Shown: positions 15,101 through 22,334 of the stretch, piece by piece | Layout of the letters: the number at the start of each line of letters is the position of its first letter | Position numbering within the stretch: position 1 is the stretch's first letter | Assembly: GCA_016213125.1 (NCBI GenBank) | Contig: JACRBR010000227.1 | Location: 1-23,594, forward strand | Source: Chloroflexota bacterium | GTDB taxonomy: Bacteria; Chloroflexota; Dehalococcoidia; DSTF01; JACRBR01 | Reading direction: 5' to 3' | Length of the DNA: 23,594 nt | Translations under genes and position numbers: made by a program | The notes under the pieces: generated by a model | What the model was told of the DNA's origin: nothing | Database searches by the model: none | Seen by the model: the letters and a program-made list of their open reading frames with translations, nothing else

Positions 15101-17531
15101 GCGCGGCGAAGGGGCGCTGGCCGAAGCCTACCGGAGAGCGGTCGGGCCGGAGATCGACGGGATCTATCGCGAGGTCCGATCGTGGATGTGCCTGCCGCTT
15201 TCCTACCAGAGGCGACTCATCGGCTTAATGTTCGTGACCCACCGGAACCCGGGTGTCTTTGAAGAACGAGACGTAGAACTGGCGCGGGTGGTTGCGAACC
15301 AGGCGGCGGTCGCCATCGAGAACGCGCGGTTGTTCGAGGAGACGGAAGAGCGGACGCGCGAGCTGACCACGCTGCTGGACGCCTCGACGACGGTGGCGTC
15401 GACCATCGAGCTGCAGCCGCTGCTGCAACTGATCCTGGACCAGGTGCGGACCGTCGCCGAGTACGATCGCGCGGCCGTGCTCATCCTGGATGACGAGAAA
15501 GAGGCGCTGCGGGTCATTGCCACGAAGCGGAGTGGGGGTGAGGTCGCACCCGGGGCGCCGACGGAAACGAGGTTCCCGGTCGCTGAGGCGCAGGAGTTCT
15601 GGGTCGAGTTCGACGCGGGCCGGCCGGTCATCATCGAGGACGCGCGAGATGAGACACTGTTCGCCCGGGTGTACAGGCGGTCAGCGGCGCCAAAGACGGA
15701 TCCGAACCTGTCGCAGGTACGGTCGTGGATGGCCGTGCCGCTGACCCTGCAGGATCGGGTCATCGGGATCATCGCGCTCACGAGCAACAAAATCGGGATC
15801 TACAGCGAACGGCAGGCGAGCCTGACGATGGCGATCGCAACGCAGGCGGCGGCGGCTATCGAGAACGCGCGGTTGTTCGAGCAGACGCAGGAGCGGACAG
15901 GTGAACTTTCGACGCTGCTGGAAGTCTCCCGGAACGTCGCCTCGACGCTCGACCTGCGGCGCCTGCTGGACCTGACGCTGGAGCAGGTGCGCCACGTTGC
16001 GCCGTATGATGGCGCGAGCTTCCTGGTGCTTCACGGGGACATGCTGCGCATAGAGTCAGAGAGCCGGGAGCGCAGCACACTGGGCCTGGAGCTACCGACG
16101 GCGGGTTCGCTGCTGTGGGAGCGAGCCAGCCACGGCGATACCGTACTCATCGACGACGTGCGAGGGGACACGCCCGAGGCGGAGTCGTGGCGGCGGGCGG
16201 CGGGGCCGCTGCTGGACACGCGATACCAGCACGTGCGGAACTGGCTGGGCGTGCCGATCCTGCTGGGCGACCGGCCGCTGGGCCTGCTGGCGCTCTCCGC
16301 CCATCAAACCGGCGTCTTCAACCCACAACATGCGCGGCTAGCCCGCGCCGTCGCTGATCAAGCGGCCGTGGCGATCGAGAACGCCCGGCTGTACGAGGAG
16401 GCGGGGCGGCGCACGCGCGAGACAGAGGCGCTTTTGCGAGCCGACGCGGAGCTGTATCGCTCTCTGAGCCTGGACGACGTGTTCCAGGCGCTGTGCGACG
16501 TGGCGGTCGACGTGCTGGGGATGGACAAGTGCATGGTGACGACGATCGAAGACGAGACGGGGCGCTACACCACGCGTGCATCGCGAGGGCTTTCGAAGGA
16601 GTCGCTGGCGCGCATGACTGCGATCAGGGAGCGGACCCCGCGCGCGGCGCTGGCGAGGATGACAGCCCCGATCATCACGGAGGACGCTCGCACGGCGATC
16701 CCGGAGATGCGGGAGGTGTTCGAGGCGGAGGGGATCGTCTCGACAATGGACGTGCCGATCCGGATCGAAGGGAAGGTGCACGGCGACTTCGCGGTGGCGC
16801 GGACGCGCCGTCACGTGCCGACGAGCGATGAGCAGCGGCTGTTCCAGGCACTGGCGGACCGGGCATCGGTGGCGATCCAGAACGCGGCGCTGTACGAGCG
16901 GGCGCAGCAGGCGGCGTCGCTGGAGGAGCGGCAGCGGCTGGCACGGGAACTTCACGATTCGGTCTCGCAGGCGTTGTATGGCATCGCGCTGGGGGCACGG
17001 ACGGCGCGGACGCAGTTGGACCGGGATCCGGCGCGCGCGGTGGAGCCGATCGAGTACGTGCTGTCCCTAGCGGAAGCGGGGCTGGCGGAGATGCGGGCGC
17101 TGATCTTCGAGCTGCGGCCGGAGTCTCTTCAGACAGAGGGGCTGGTGGCGGCGATCGAGAAGCAGGTGGCGTCGACGCGTGCGCGCTACGGCCTAGACGT
17201 GACGGCCGAGCTGGGGACGGAGCCCGATATTCGGCTGGACGTGAAAGAGGCGCTGTACCGGGTGGCGCAGGAGGCGCTGCACAACGTCGTGAAGCACGCG
17301 CACGCCAACCACGTACGCGTGGGGCTGGCAACGGCGAACGGACACGTGGCGCTGGAGGTGCGTGACGACGGCCGAGGATTCGACCCGGACGGCTCGTATC
17401 CCGGGCACGTGGGGTTGCACTCGATGCGGGAGCGGATCGAGAAGCTGCACGGGACGATCACGATCGAGAGCAGGCCCGGCGACGGGGCGAGCATCGAGGT
17501 GCGGGTGCCGGTGCACGGGGTCAGCGCGTAA
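12192..17531 (+). CDS. Membrane sensor histidine kinase: dCache-HAMP-PAS-PAS-GAF x5-HisKA_3-HATPase
   Basis: The product is 1779 aa from GTG 12192. TM1 is at about 12-34; an extracytoplasmic dCache-like sensor (38-365, with GNEYLGVIGVDLSLERL at 241-257) is followed by TM2 (about 367-388) and HAMP (389-446). Two PAS domains follow (about 449-560 and 568-685), then five GAF domains (about 700-870, 880-1046, 1057-1226, 1238-1396, 1405-1567). GAF1-4 are joined by near-identical linkers of the form QAAVAIENARLFEQTEERTR. The kinase core is HisKA_3 with phospho-acceptor His1588 in RLARELHDSVSQ and a HATPase with N-box Asn1698 (QEALHNVVKHA), DDGRGF (1725-1730) and GHVGLHSMRERI. This NarX/DesK-type core fits the NarL-type regulator just upstream. 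The ligands are unknown. It ends with TAA, overlapping the convergent gene by 11 bp. Confidence 0.94.
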   Translation: MRLFPDRLGPKLNLLLVGSVVLLGVAMAALIFFGFERTQSEATRSSREGLEVEGKRNLGTMTQVQAAFGQSQMETTAGFAQQAARYVVDRSAAAPGEPFDTSRLATLPSGIRYDATTGRRSDLLIPAGATLDDAALRTITESGALDELFPILLQGYSSESRSADYDAIQIYYQTVHNVTRVYPPVVDVAALPAVGADQVLAETMKYGPDANPERKTMWTAPYDDSLGRGLVITAYVPVYQGNEYLGVIGVDLSLERLVDQVEQVRPTASGFAFYIDTEGNLLPTAEALIVRAEIDDPHNAEFAEVTAAMKAGRADVLQAEIDGREMFVAFTPMRGIGGTFALAAPVDEITQQAAEVEASIDEGGRRTLVFALAAMAGVFVVGLAAATWLNRKLVLDPVSEIVRGTRALAAGDLGASIPVRSDDELGVLAQSFNTMSGVLRERTDALRDSEAELSALFAAMTDVVAVVDRSGRFLNIAPTSQAEYLAPTHMLAGRTVYEVYPPEDAEHLMRPVLRALETGRPQNIEYRTMFGEEERWFAASISPRSADDVVVVSRDITERREQEKELREREEQYRSTFESANDGLIITRLEDGGIADVNPAMCEMHGYTKEEFLTLHPTRFIHPDDHYLFVEYIATVAEGGEYRCRARDIRKDGSMFHVEVLGTPVTYNGRRHILGVVRDMTAQVEAEQILERRVEERTGELSALLQVSSAVASTLDATRVARVILDELAEVAQYDAATLAVREGDYMVILDSWGPNADEVVNGPTARYPASAVPRDFWSMMGNGRPVIIGDIRDESVDARAFRKTYREYLELRSFRTIRSWMAVPLLRQGQVVGVLTASHDEPHRFSSEKADLLVAAASQAAVAIENARLFEQTEERTRELSTLLDVSTNIASKLTTDAIVDVILEELRALLDATGASVTTLEGHRALHLGSSNPDIHALVGRGTTFSMRRFGAIWEKLERQEPVLIADVRGEGALAEAYRRAVGPEIDGIYREVRSWMCLPLSYQRRLIGLMFVTHRNPGVFEERDVELARVVANQAAVAIENARLFEETEERTRELTTLLDASTTVASTIELQPLLQLILDQVRTVAEYDRAAVLILDDEKEALRVIATKRSGGEVAPGAPTETRFPVAEAQEFWVEFDAGRPVIIEDARDETLFARVYRRSAAPKTDPNLSQVRSWMAVPLTLQDRVIGIIALTSNKIGIYSERQASLTMAIATQAAAAIENARLFEQTQERTGELSTLLEVSRNVASTLDLRRLLDLTLEQVRHVAPYDGASFLVLHGDMLRIESESRERSTLGLELPTAGSLLWERASHGDTVLIDDVRGDTPEAESWRRAAGPLLDTRYQHVRNWLGVPILLGDRPLGLLALSAHQTGVFNPQHARLARAVADQAAVAIENARLYEEAGRRTRETEALLRADAELYRSLSLDDVFQALCDVAVDVLGMDKCMVTTIEDETGRYTTRASRGLSKESLARMTAIRERTPRAALARMTAPIITEDARTAIPEMREVFEAEGIVSTMDVPIRIEGKVHGDFAVARTRRHVPTSDEQRLFQALADRASVAIQNAALYERAQQAASLEERQRLARELHDSVSQALYGIALGARTARTQLDRDPARAVEPIEYVLSLAEAGLAEMRALIFELRPESLQTEGLVAAIEKQVASTRARYGLDVTAELGTEPDIRLDVKEALYRVAQEALHNVVKHAHANHVRVGLATANGHVALEVRDDGRGFDPDGSYPGHVGLHSMRERIEKLHGTITIESRPGDGASIEVRVPVHGVSA

Positions 17532-19827
17532 TCCACAGCCGCAGCGCGCGCGAGAAGGCGGCGTGCGGTGTCACATCGAACCAGAATCGGCGGGGCTCCG
17601 CCGAGAGCGAAGCGTTCCACTGCCGCAGCAGCGTGATGGAGGCGCTTGACCGGAGGGAACGCTCCGCTCCGGAGGACTCTGCTCCATCGCGCGGGGACTG
17701 AGGCGGGGGAGCCTGCGGAAGACCGCCTGCCGTCGATCGCGCCGGGGGAGGAGCGGGTGGCTCGACGGGCGCGATATCGCCGGCACCGGACGCGCCACCG
17801 ATCGGAGTGAGGCCCTCGTTCTTTGGGATGGAGACTTCGGCCTTGAAGGTGGTGGTGTAGGTGGTGTTCGAGGCGGGGGTGGTGATGGTGTGCGTCATGG
17901 CACCGCCGCCGGACCAGGACTGGAAGGTCCAGGGCGCGGCCGTGATGGTCTGGGGCGACGACGTGCCGATGACGCGCTGCATGCCGACGACACTCGTAAA
18001 GGTGTACGGGGCCGTGAAAGGCTGGCCGTCGACGGTTACCTGGAGGCCGCTGCGCACCGTCGCGACCGTGATCTGGGAGGTGCGCGGAGAAACGTCGCGG
18101 AAGACCGTTTGGGTGAGTCCTCCCGAGTCCTGCACAGTCAGGTAGATCCTGTACCAGACGTTGGCTGCGGTCTCGCCTGTGTTCGGGACGACGAAGGAGC
18201 CGAAGGTCGCGCCGGTCGTGGCGGGGATGAAGGGGTGCGTATGGGTGTTGTGGTGGAAGTCGACCTGCCAGGTGAACCTGCTCGCGGCGAGGGCGCCGTC
18301 CTGCGCGTCGGTGCCGGTGCCGGCGTAGTTAATGGTGTCGCCCGCAGCGTAGGTGGCGCCGGACGCCGGTGAGGTGATGCTGGCGACGGGGGCGGTGTTC
18401 GCGGTGACGGTGAGCGTCGCGGGGTTGCTGGTGGCGCTGCCGGAGGTGTTGGTCGCTACGCAGCGGAACTGAGCGCCGTTGTCGCCGGAGACCGTGGAGG
18501 TGATGTTGTAGGTGGCCGAGGTGGCGCCGGCGATGTTCACGCCGTTGCGCTGCCACTGGTAGCTGAGCGGCGCGGCCGCCGTGGCGGCGCAGGTGAACGA
18601 CGCTGGCTGCCCGGCGGTGACCGTGACGCTGGCCGGGTGCTGGGTGATGCTGGGCGCGAGGCTGGCCGTGTAGTCGATGCGTTTCACGGCGCCGCTGCCG
18701 CGGTAGAGGTAGTACAGGCTGCCATCGCCCGAGACCTGGAGGTCGACGGGGGCGCTGATGCCTGTGGCGAAGCCGGACGCCGCAGAGGTGGCGGGATCGA
18801 AGATGCGGATCCAGCCGGTGCAGTAGTCGGCGAAGAAGTACTTGCCGACGTAGCTGGCGGGGAACTGCACTGTGGGCGGGTTATAGAAGACGCCGCCGGT
18901 GATGGCGCAGCCCGTGGTGCTGGTGCCGCCGTGTCCGTACACGTGCAGCGGGCTGCGGTAGGCGGGGTTCGCCGTCGTGCCTTCGGTAGCGGGCCAGCCG
19001 TAGTTCGAGGCAGCAACGCCGTCGTTGATCTCCTCCCACGCGCTCTGTCCGACATCGTTGATGAACATGCGGCCGGTGCCGGGCTGGAAGTTGAACGTGA
19101 ACGGATTGCGAAGGCCGAGGGCCCAGATGGCGCGGTTCTTGCCGGTGGTGGAACCGAAGAAGGGGTTGTCGGTGGGGATGGTGCCGTCCTTGTTGATGCG
19201 GAGCATCTTGCCGAGCAGGTTCGCGAACGACTGCGCGTTGGCACCGTTCGCGTTCTCGCCGACGGCGATATAGAGCTTGCCGTCGGGCCCGAAGTGAATC
19301 GCGCCGCCGTTGTGGTTTGTGGCGGTGCTGAGGTTATCGAGATCGAGGAGCACGAGCTCGGAGCCGGCGAGCACGACATCGCCGTTCGCGGTGAAGCGGC
19401 TGAGACGGTTGTGGACCGGTGATGACGAAGTGGTGTAGTACAAGTACACGAAGTTGTTGGAGGCGAACGCCGGGTCGAATGCGACGCCAAGGAGGCCACG
19501 CTCGCCGGAGGAGTTCACGGAGAGCGTGGTGAACGGTGTGCGTAGCAGCGCGCCGGCTTTGATGACGCGCAGGGCGCCTGTCTGTTCGGCGACGAAGAGC
19601 CGGCCATCGGGCGCGAAGGCCATGGCGGTGGGGCTGGACATGCCGGAGGCGACGGTGGTCTCGGCGAAGCCGGCCGGGAGGGTGGCGGCGGCCTCGATCG
19701 GCGGATCTTCGGCGACGACGCGCGGCGGCACCGCGGACAGCGCGATGAGCACGGCGATCGCGGTCGCAATGAGCCGGATGTCCGCCAGACGTGGTGTGCA
19801 TGTATGACGGGCGTTGTTGCGCCGCAC
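17521..19827 (-). CDS. Secreted glucose/sorbosone dehydrogenase-like (PQQ-type) beta-propeller with Ig and other C-terminal modules
   Basis: The product is 768 aa from GTG 19827, which has GGGGGA upstream; TTG 19884 would add 19 residues. A signal peptide is clear (IRLIATAIAVLIALSAVPPR, about 17-36). The propeller runs from about 50 to 387: SPTAMAFAPDGRLFVAEQTG, GERGLLGVAFDP, the catalytic-type His172 in NHNGGAIHFGPDGKLYIA, GLRNPFTF, and FFADYCTGWIRIFD. Such enzymes oxidise sugars or other alcohols with PQQ in the periplasm or outside the cell. An Ig-like domain follows (about 392-476, with Cys413 and Cys456 and the Trp of YQWQRNG), then a beta-rich module (480-585) with HHNTHTHPF, another (586-664), and a Pro-rich tail (685-712). 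The substrate and the PQQ use are inferred from the family. It is convergent with the kinase. Confidence 0.87.
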   Translation of the reverse strand: MRRNNARHTCTPRLADIRLIATAIAVLIALSAVPPRVVAEDPPIEAAATLPAGFAETTVASGMSSPTAMAFAPDGRLFVAEQTGALRVIKAGALLRTPFTTLSVNSSGERGLLGVAFDPAFASNNFVYLYYTTSSSPVHNRLSRFTANGDVVLAGSELVLLDLDNLSTATNHNGGAIHFGPDGKLYIAVGENANGANAQSFANLLGKMLRINKDGTIPTDNPFFGSTTGKNRAIWALGLRNPFTFNFQPGTGRMFINDVGQSAWEEINDGVAASNYGWPATEGTTANPAYRSPLHVYGHGGTSTTGCAITGGVFYNPPTVQFPASYVGKYFFADYCTGWIRIFDPATSAASGFATGISAPVDLQVSGDGSLYYLYRGSGAVKRIDYTASLAPSITQHPASVTVTAGQPASFTCAATAAAPLSYQWQRNGVNIAGATSATYNITSTVSGDNGAQFRCVATNTSGSATSNPATLTVTANTAPVASITSPASGATYAAGDTINYAGTGTDAQDGALAASRFTWQVDFHHNTHTHPFIPATTGATFGSFVVPNTGETAANVWYRIYLTVQDSGGLTQTVFRDVSPRTSQITVATVRSGLQVTVDGQPFTAPYTFTSVVGMQRVIGTSSPQTITAAPWTFQSWSGGGAMTHTITTPASNTTYTTTFKAEVSIPKNEGLTPIGGASGAGDIAPVEPPAPPPARSTAGGLPQAPPPQSPRDGAESSGAERSLRSSASITLLRQWNASLSAEPRRFWFDVTPHAAFSRALRLWITR

Positions 19828-20164
19828 CGGTCCCCCATCCCCGCGTGACGATCGGCACACACGCGCACGGATCGGCAAAGGCAATGTGCGCTTGAGGCGA
19901 TGTCGCTTGACCCTTCCTTAGCTATCGGCCGGAGGGGCTGGTTCTGTATTCGGGATGGGCAGCGGGGGAGGGGCGGCCCGTGCCGAATCTGGCGCGGGGT
20001 GCGTCCCGGACGGATTGTGCAGCGCTGTCGCATGCCGCGGCGGTTGTGTCCCTGCTGGGCGCAGCAGGCTGCGCCGCTACGGGCTGTGCGCGCTATCGCG
20101 TGCGGGGTCAGGTCGTGTCACTACAGGGCGAGGCAGTGCCTCGCCCCTACGGATCGTGGCGGGG
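19828..20164. other. Intergenic region between the rhomboid and dehydrogenase genes
   Basis: These 337 bases carry no gene I can support; open frames here are unlike any protein. It contains a perfect dyad (20126-20146). The promoter of the dehydrogenase gene should be here, but no clear minus-strand -35/-10 pair was found. No T-tailed terminator for the cob-rhomboid operon is visible; the dyad is the only strong hairpin. Confidence 0.45.
20126..20146. repeat. Perfect palindromic element, REP-like (second type)
   Basis: Arms GGGCGAGGCA (20126-20135) and TGCCTCGCCC (20137-20146) flank a single G. It is bounded by CTACA and CCTACGG. I know GGGGCGAGGCA-type dyads as frequent dispersed elements in several bacterial phyla. 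It starts 19 bases before the rhomboid stop on the other side (20165), so it could also end that operon's transcript. Confidence 0.55.
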
Positions 20165-20941
20165 TCACCACATGGTCTCGCGGGGGCGGATGGGCCTGGT
20201 GCTGCGGCGGGCGCGGGGGCGGTTAATGGCGAAGACTCGGACGAGGAGGGCGCCGGCGACGAAGCCGCCGATGTGGGCGAAGTAGGCGATGCCGCCACCG
20301 GTGTTCGCGACCTCGGGGCCGAGGGAGGCGAATCCCCACACGAGCTGGACGAGGAACCAGAGCCCGATCACGATAAACGCGGGGACGGGTAGCGGCAGGA
20401 AGAAGAGCGGCGGAAGGATGGCGACGACGAGGGCGCGCGGGAAGAGGACGATGTAGGCGCCCATGACGCCGGCCACGGCGCCGCTGGCGCCAACAGCAGC
20501 GCTGAGGCTGTCAACGTCGGTGAGGCCGTGGACCATCGCGGCGGCGATCCCCACGACGAGGTAGAAGACGGCGTAGAGCGCGTGGCCCATCGCGTCCTCG
20601 ATGTTGTCGCCGAACACCCAGAGGAAGAGCATGTTGCCGAGAATGTGGAGCCAACCGAGATGAATGAACATCGCGGTGACGGGCGTCCAGGAGGCGTGGG
20701 GCTGGTCGGTGCAGGCGCGGTTGAAGGCGATGACGCCCCGGTCCCAGCCGACGGCATCGAAGGTGCAGGCTGGGACGTTGCCCCAGCGATCGATGAAGCC
20801 CTCGAGCTCGGTGCGGCCGGCCATGACCTGCTGGCCGTTGAGGTAGAGCTCGTAGAAGAAGACGAGGAAGTTCAGCAGGATGATGGCGTAGTTGACGTAC
20901 GGAAAGGTGCGGGCGCGATTGTTGTCGCCGATGGGGATCAT
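20165..20941 (-). CDS. Rhomboid-family intramembrane serine protease
   Basis: The product is 258 aa from ATG 20941. Rhomboid hallmarks are present: TAMFIHLGWLHILGNMLFLWVFGDNIED with the conserved HxxxN helix, the catalytic-serine motif GASGAVAGVMGAY in the fourth core helix, and the catalytic histidine in IAYFAHIGGFVAGAL. About six hydrophobic helices are visible, and there is a 35-40 residue loop between TM1 and TM2. Rhomboids cleave transmembrane substrates within the bilayer. The start overlaps the cobU stop (ATGA, 20941-20938), so it is translated with the cobalamin genes. The shared role, if any, is unknown; rhomboids are often placed in unrelated operons. Confidence 0.92.
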   Translation of the reverse strand: MIPIGDNNRARTFPYVNYAIILLNFLVFFYELYLNGQQVMAGRTELEGFIDRWGNVPACTFDAVGWDRGVIAFNRACTDQPHASWTPVTAMFIHLGWLHILGNMLFLWVFGDNIEDAMGHALYAVFYLVVGIAAAMVHGLTDVDSLSAAVGASGAVAGVMGAYIVLFPRALVVAILPPLFFLPLPVPAFIVIGLWFLVQLVWGFASLGPEVANTGGGIAYFAHIGGFVAGALLVRVFAINRPRARRSTRPIRPRETMW

Positions 20942-21585
20942 GCGGGCGCCTCGCCGAACGCATCGATGGGGAGAGCGCCGGCGGACTTGAGTTCGAGCGC
21001 GAGGCCGGCGACGAGATAGTAGACACGATCGGCGCGGGCGGCAACGAGCGCGTTCACCCGACCGAGCGCGTCGCGGAAGATGCGACCGAGCGGGTATGGC
21101 GGGACGAGGCCCATGCCCACTTCGTTGGTGACGATGGCGATCTCGCCTTCGAACGCGGCGATGCAGTCGAGCAGATGGGTGGCAGCGGCGGCGCAGGTCT
21201 CGACGGCGGCGGCGGCTTCGGATGGGGTCACGTTCTCGACGCCGGCGATCGACCGCAGGAGGATGTTCGAGACCCAGAGCGTGAGGCAATCGAGGATCAC
21301 GAAGTCGCCGGTATGCGCGTGATCGCGGAGCGCGGCCACGACGTCGAGGGGGGCCTCGACTGTGCGCCAGTGGGCGGGCCGCGAGGCGCGATGTTCGGCG
21401 ATGCGAGCGCGGACTTCATCGTCGGCCGGCTCCATGGTGGCGATGAAGAGAACGGGGCGATTGCTGGCGTGCCCGAGTCGCTCGGCGAGGGCGCTTTTGC
21501 CGCTGCGGGCGCCGCCGGTGAGAAGTGAGAGGCGGGGAGTGGGAGGTGAGAGGTGAGGGGTGGGGGATATCACTGGAGCACCCAT
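20938..21585 (-). CDS. cobU: Adenosylcobinamide kinase / adenosylcobinamide-phosphate guanylyltransferase
   Basis: The product is 215 aa. CobU phosphorylates adenosylcobinamide and transfers GMP to it, making AdoCbi-GDP for CobS. Motifs: P-loop GGARSGKS (24-31), the GMP-accepting histidine region IAEHRASRP (His65), FVILDCLTLWVSN (95-107), and VTNEVGMGLVPPYPLGRIFR (152-171). ATG 21585, with GGGTGGA before it, overlaps cobS by 16 bases; GTG 21573 is an alternative. The first 22 residues (PTPHLSPPTPRLSLL) come before the normal N-terminus and are encoded by the purine-rich repeat at 21519-21566. CobU usually begins within a few residues of the P-loop strand, so this extension is odd and probably disordered. 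Confidence 0.92.
   Translation of the reverse strand: MGAPVISPTPHLSPPTPRLSLLTGGARSGKSALAERLGHASNRPVLFIATMEPADDEVRARIAEHRASRPAHWRTVEAPLDVVAALRDHAHTGDFVILDCLTLWVSNILLRSIAGVENVTPSEAAAAVETCAAAATHLLDCIAAFEGEIAIVTNEVGMGLVPPYPLGRIFRDALGRVNALVAARADRVYYLVAGLALELKSAGALPIDAFGEAPA
21519..21566. repeat. Purine-rich degenerate repeat, copy 3, inside cobU
   Basis: GTGAGAAGTGAGAGGCGGGG and GTGGGAGGTGAGAGGTGAGG-type units occupy the 5' coding end of cobU. The 18-mer AGTGGGAGGTGAGAGGTG at 21538-21555 is identical to 533-550 in the intergenic copy 1. Read on the minus strand in the cobU frame it encodes Pro/Ser/Thr/Leu-rich sequence. Confidence 0.6.
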
Positions 21586-22334
21586 GCGTCCACCCAGCCC
21601 CTGTTCGCGAAGGCGGCGATGAAGACGAAGAGGGCGGCTTCGGCCATCTCGACGGTGGCGCCGTACAGGTCGCCGGTCATGCCACCGGCAAGGCGAGTTG
21701 CTGTCATGCCGAAGAGTAGCGCGACGGCGATGGCGGCAGCCGCTGGGTAGAGGCCGCCGGGGCCGAGCAGGACGACACTGGCGGTGATGGCCGTGGCTCC
21801 TCCGATGACGGTGGCGGCGGGCCAGGCGTGGCTGCGAAACCCGGCGCCGACTCCTTCCCGGCGGCCATAGGGGAAGGCGGGGATGGCGACGAGCATCGCG
21901 AATCGAGCGAGGCAGGGGACGAGGAGGAGCGTCTCGACGCGGACGTTCGAGGGGAGGGCGGCGAGGCCCGCCCACTTGAGGGCGAGGACGCTGACGACGG
22001 CGACGATGGCGTAGGTCCCGGCGTGCACATCGCGCATGATCTCGAGACGGCGGGCGGGCGTGTGTCCGCCGAGCATGCCATCGGCGGCGTCGGCGAGACC
22101 ATCGAGGTGGAGCGCGCCGGTGACCGCGGCGAGCGCCACGACGATGATCACGTCGGCGGAAGGATCAGGGAGGGCGCGGGCGGCCAGGCGGTCGATGGCG
22201 ACGAGGATGGCACCGACGAGCAGGCCGACGCCGGGGAACCAGAGCTGAGACCGCGCAACGTCGTCGAGGGCGATGTCTTTGCGGCCGGGAACAGGGAGGC
22301 GCGTGAGGAAGGCGAGCGCGGGGAGTGGAGACAT
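21570..22334 (-). CDS. cobS: Adenosylcobinamide-GDP ribazoletransferase (cobalamin synthase)
   Basis: The product is 254 aa, normal for CobS. This integral membrane enzyme joins AdoCbi-GDP and alpha-ribazole (phosphate) to give adenosylcobalamin (phosphate). Motifs: LTRLPVPG (10-17), GALHLDGLADAADGMLGG (73-90) with the metal-binding acidic residues, RDVHAGTYAI (101-110), GRREGVGAGF (157-166), and GGMTGDLYGATVEM (217-230). About seven hydrophobic helices are visible. ATG 22334 shares one base with the cobT stop (TGATG), and the 3' end overlaps cobU by 16 bases, so cobT, cobS and cobU are translationally coupled. Confidence 0.94.
   Translation of the reverse strand: MSPLPALAFLTRLPVPGRKDIALDDVARSQLWFPGVGLLVGAILVAIDRLAARALPDPSADVIIVVALAAVTGALHLDGLADAADGMLGGHTPARRLEIMRDVHAGTYAIVAVVSVLALKWAGLAALPSNVRVETLLLVPCLARFAMLVAIPAFPYGRREGVGAGFRSHAWPAATVIGGATAITASVVLLGPGGLYPAAAAIAVALLFGMTATRLAGGMTGDLYGATVEMAEAALFVFIAAFANRGWVDAWVLQ

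Noticed and set aside
19900..20392. Plus-strand frames in the gap beside the rhomboid gene
   Set aside because: No ribosome sites, Gly/Arg/Cys-rich composition and no family resemblance; they partly oppose the rhomboid gene.
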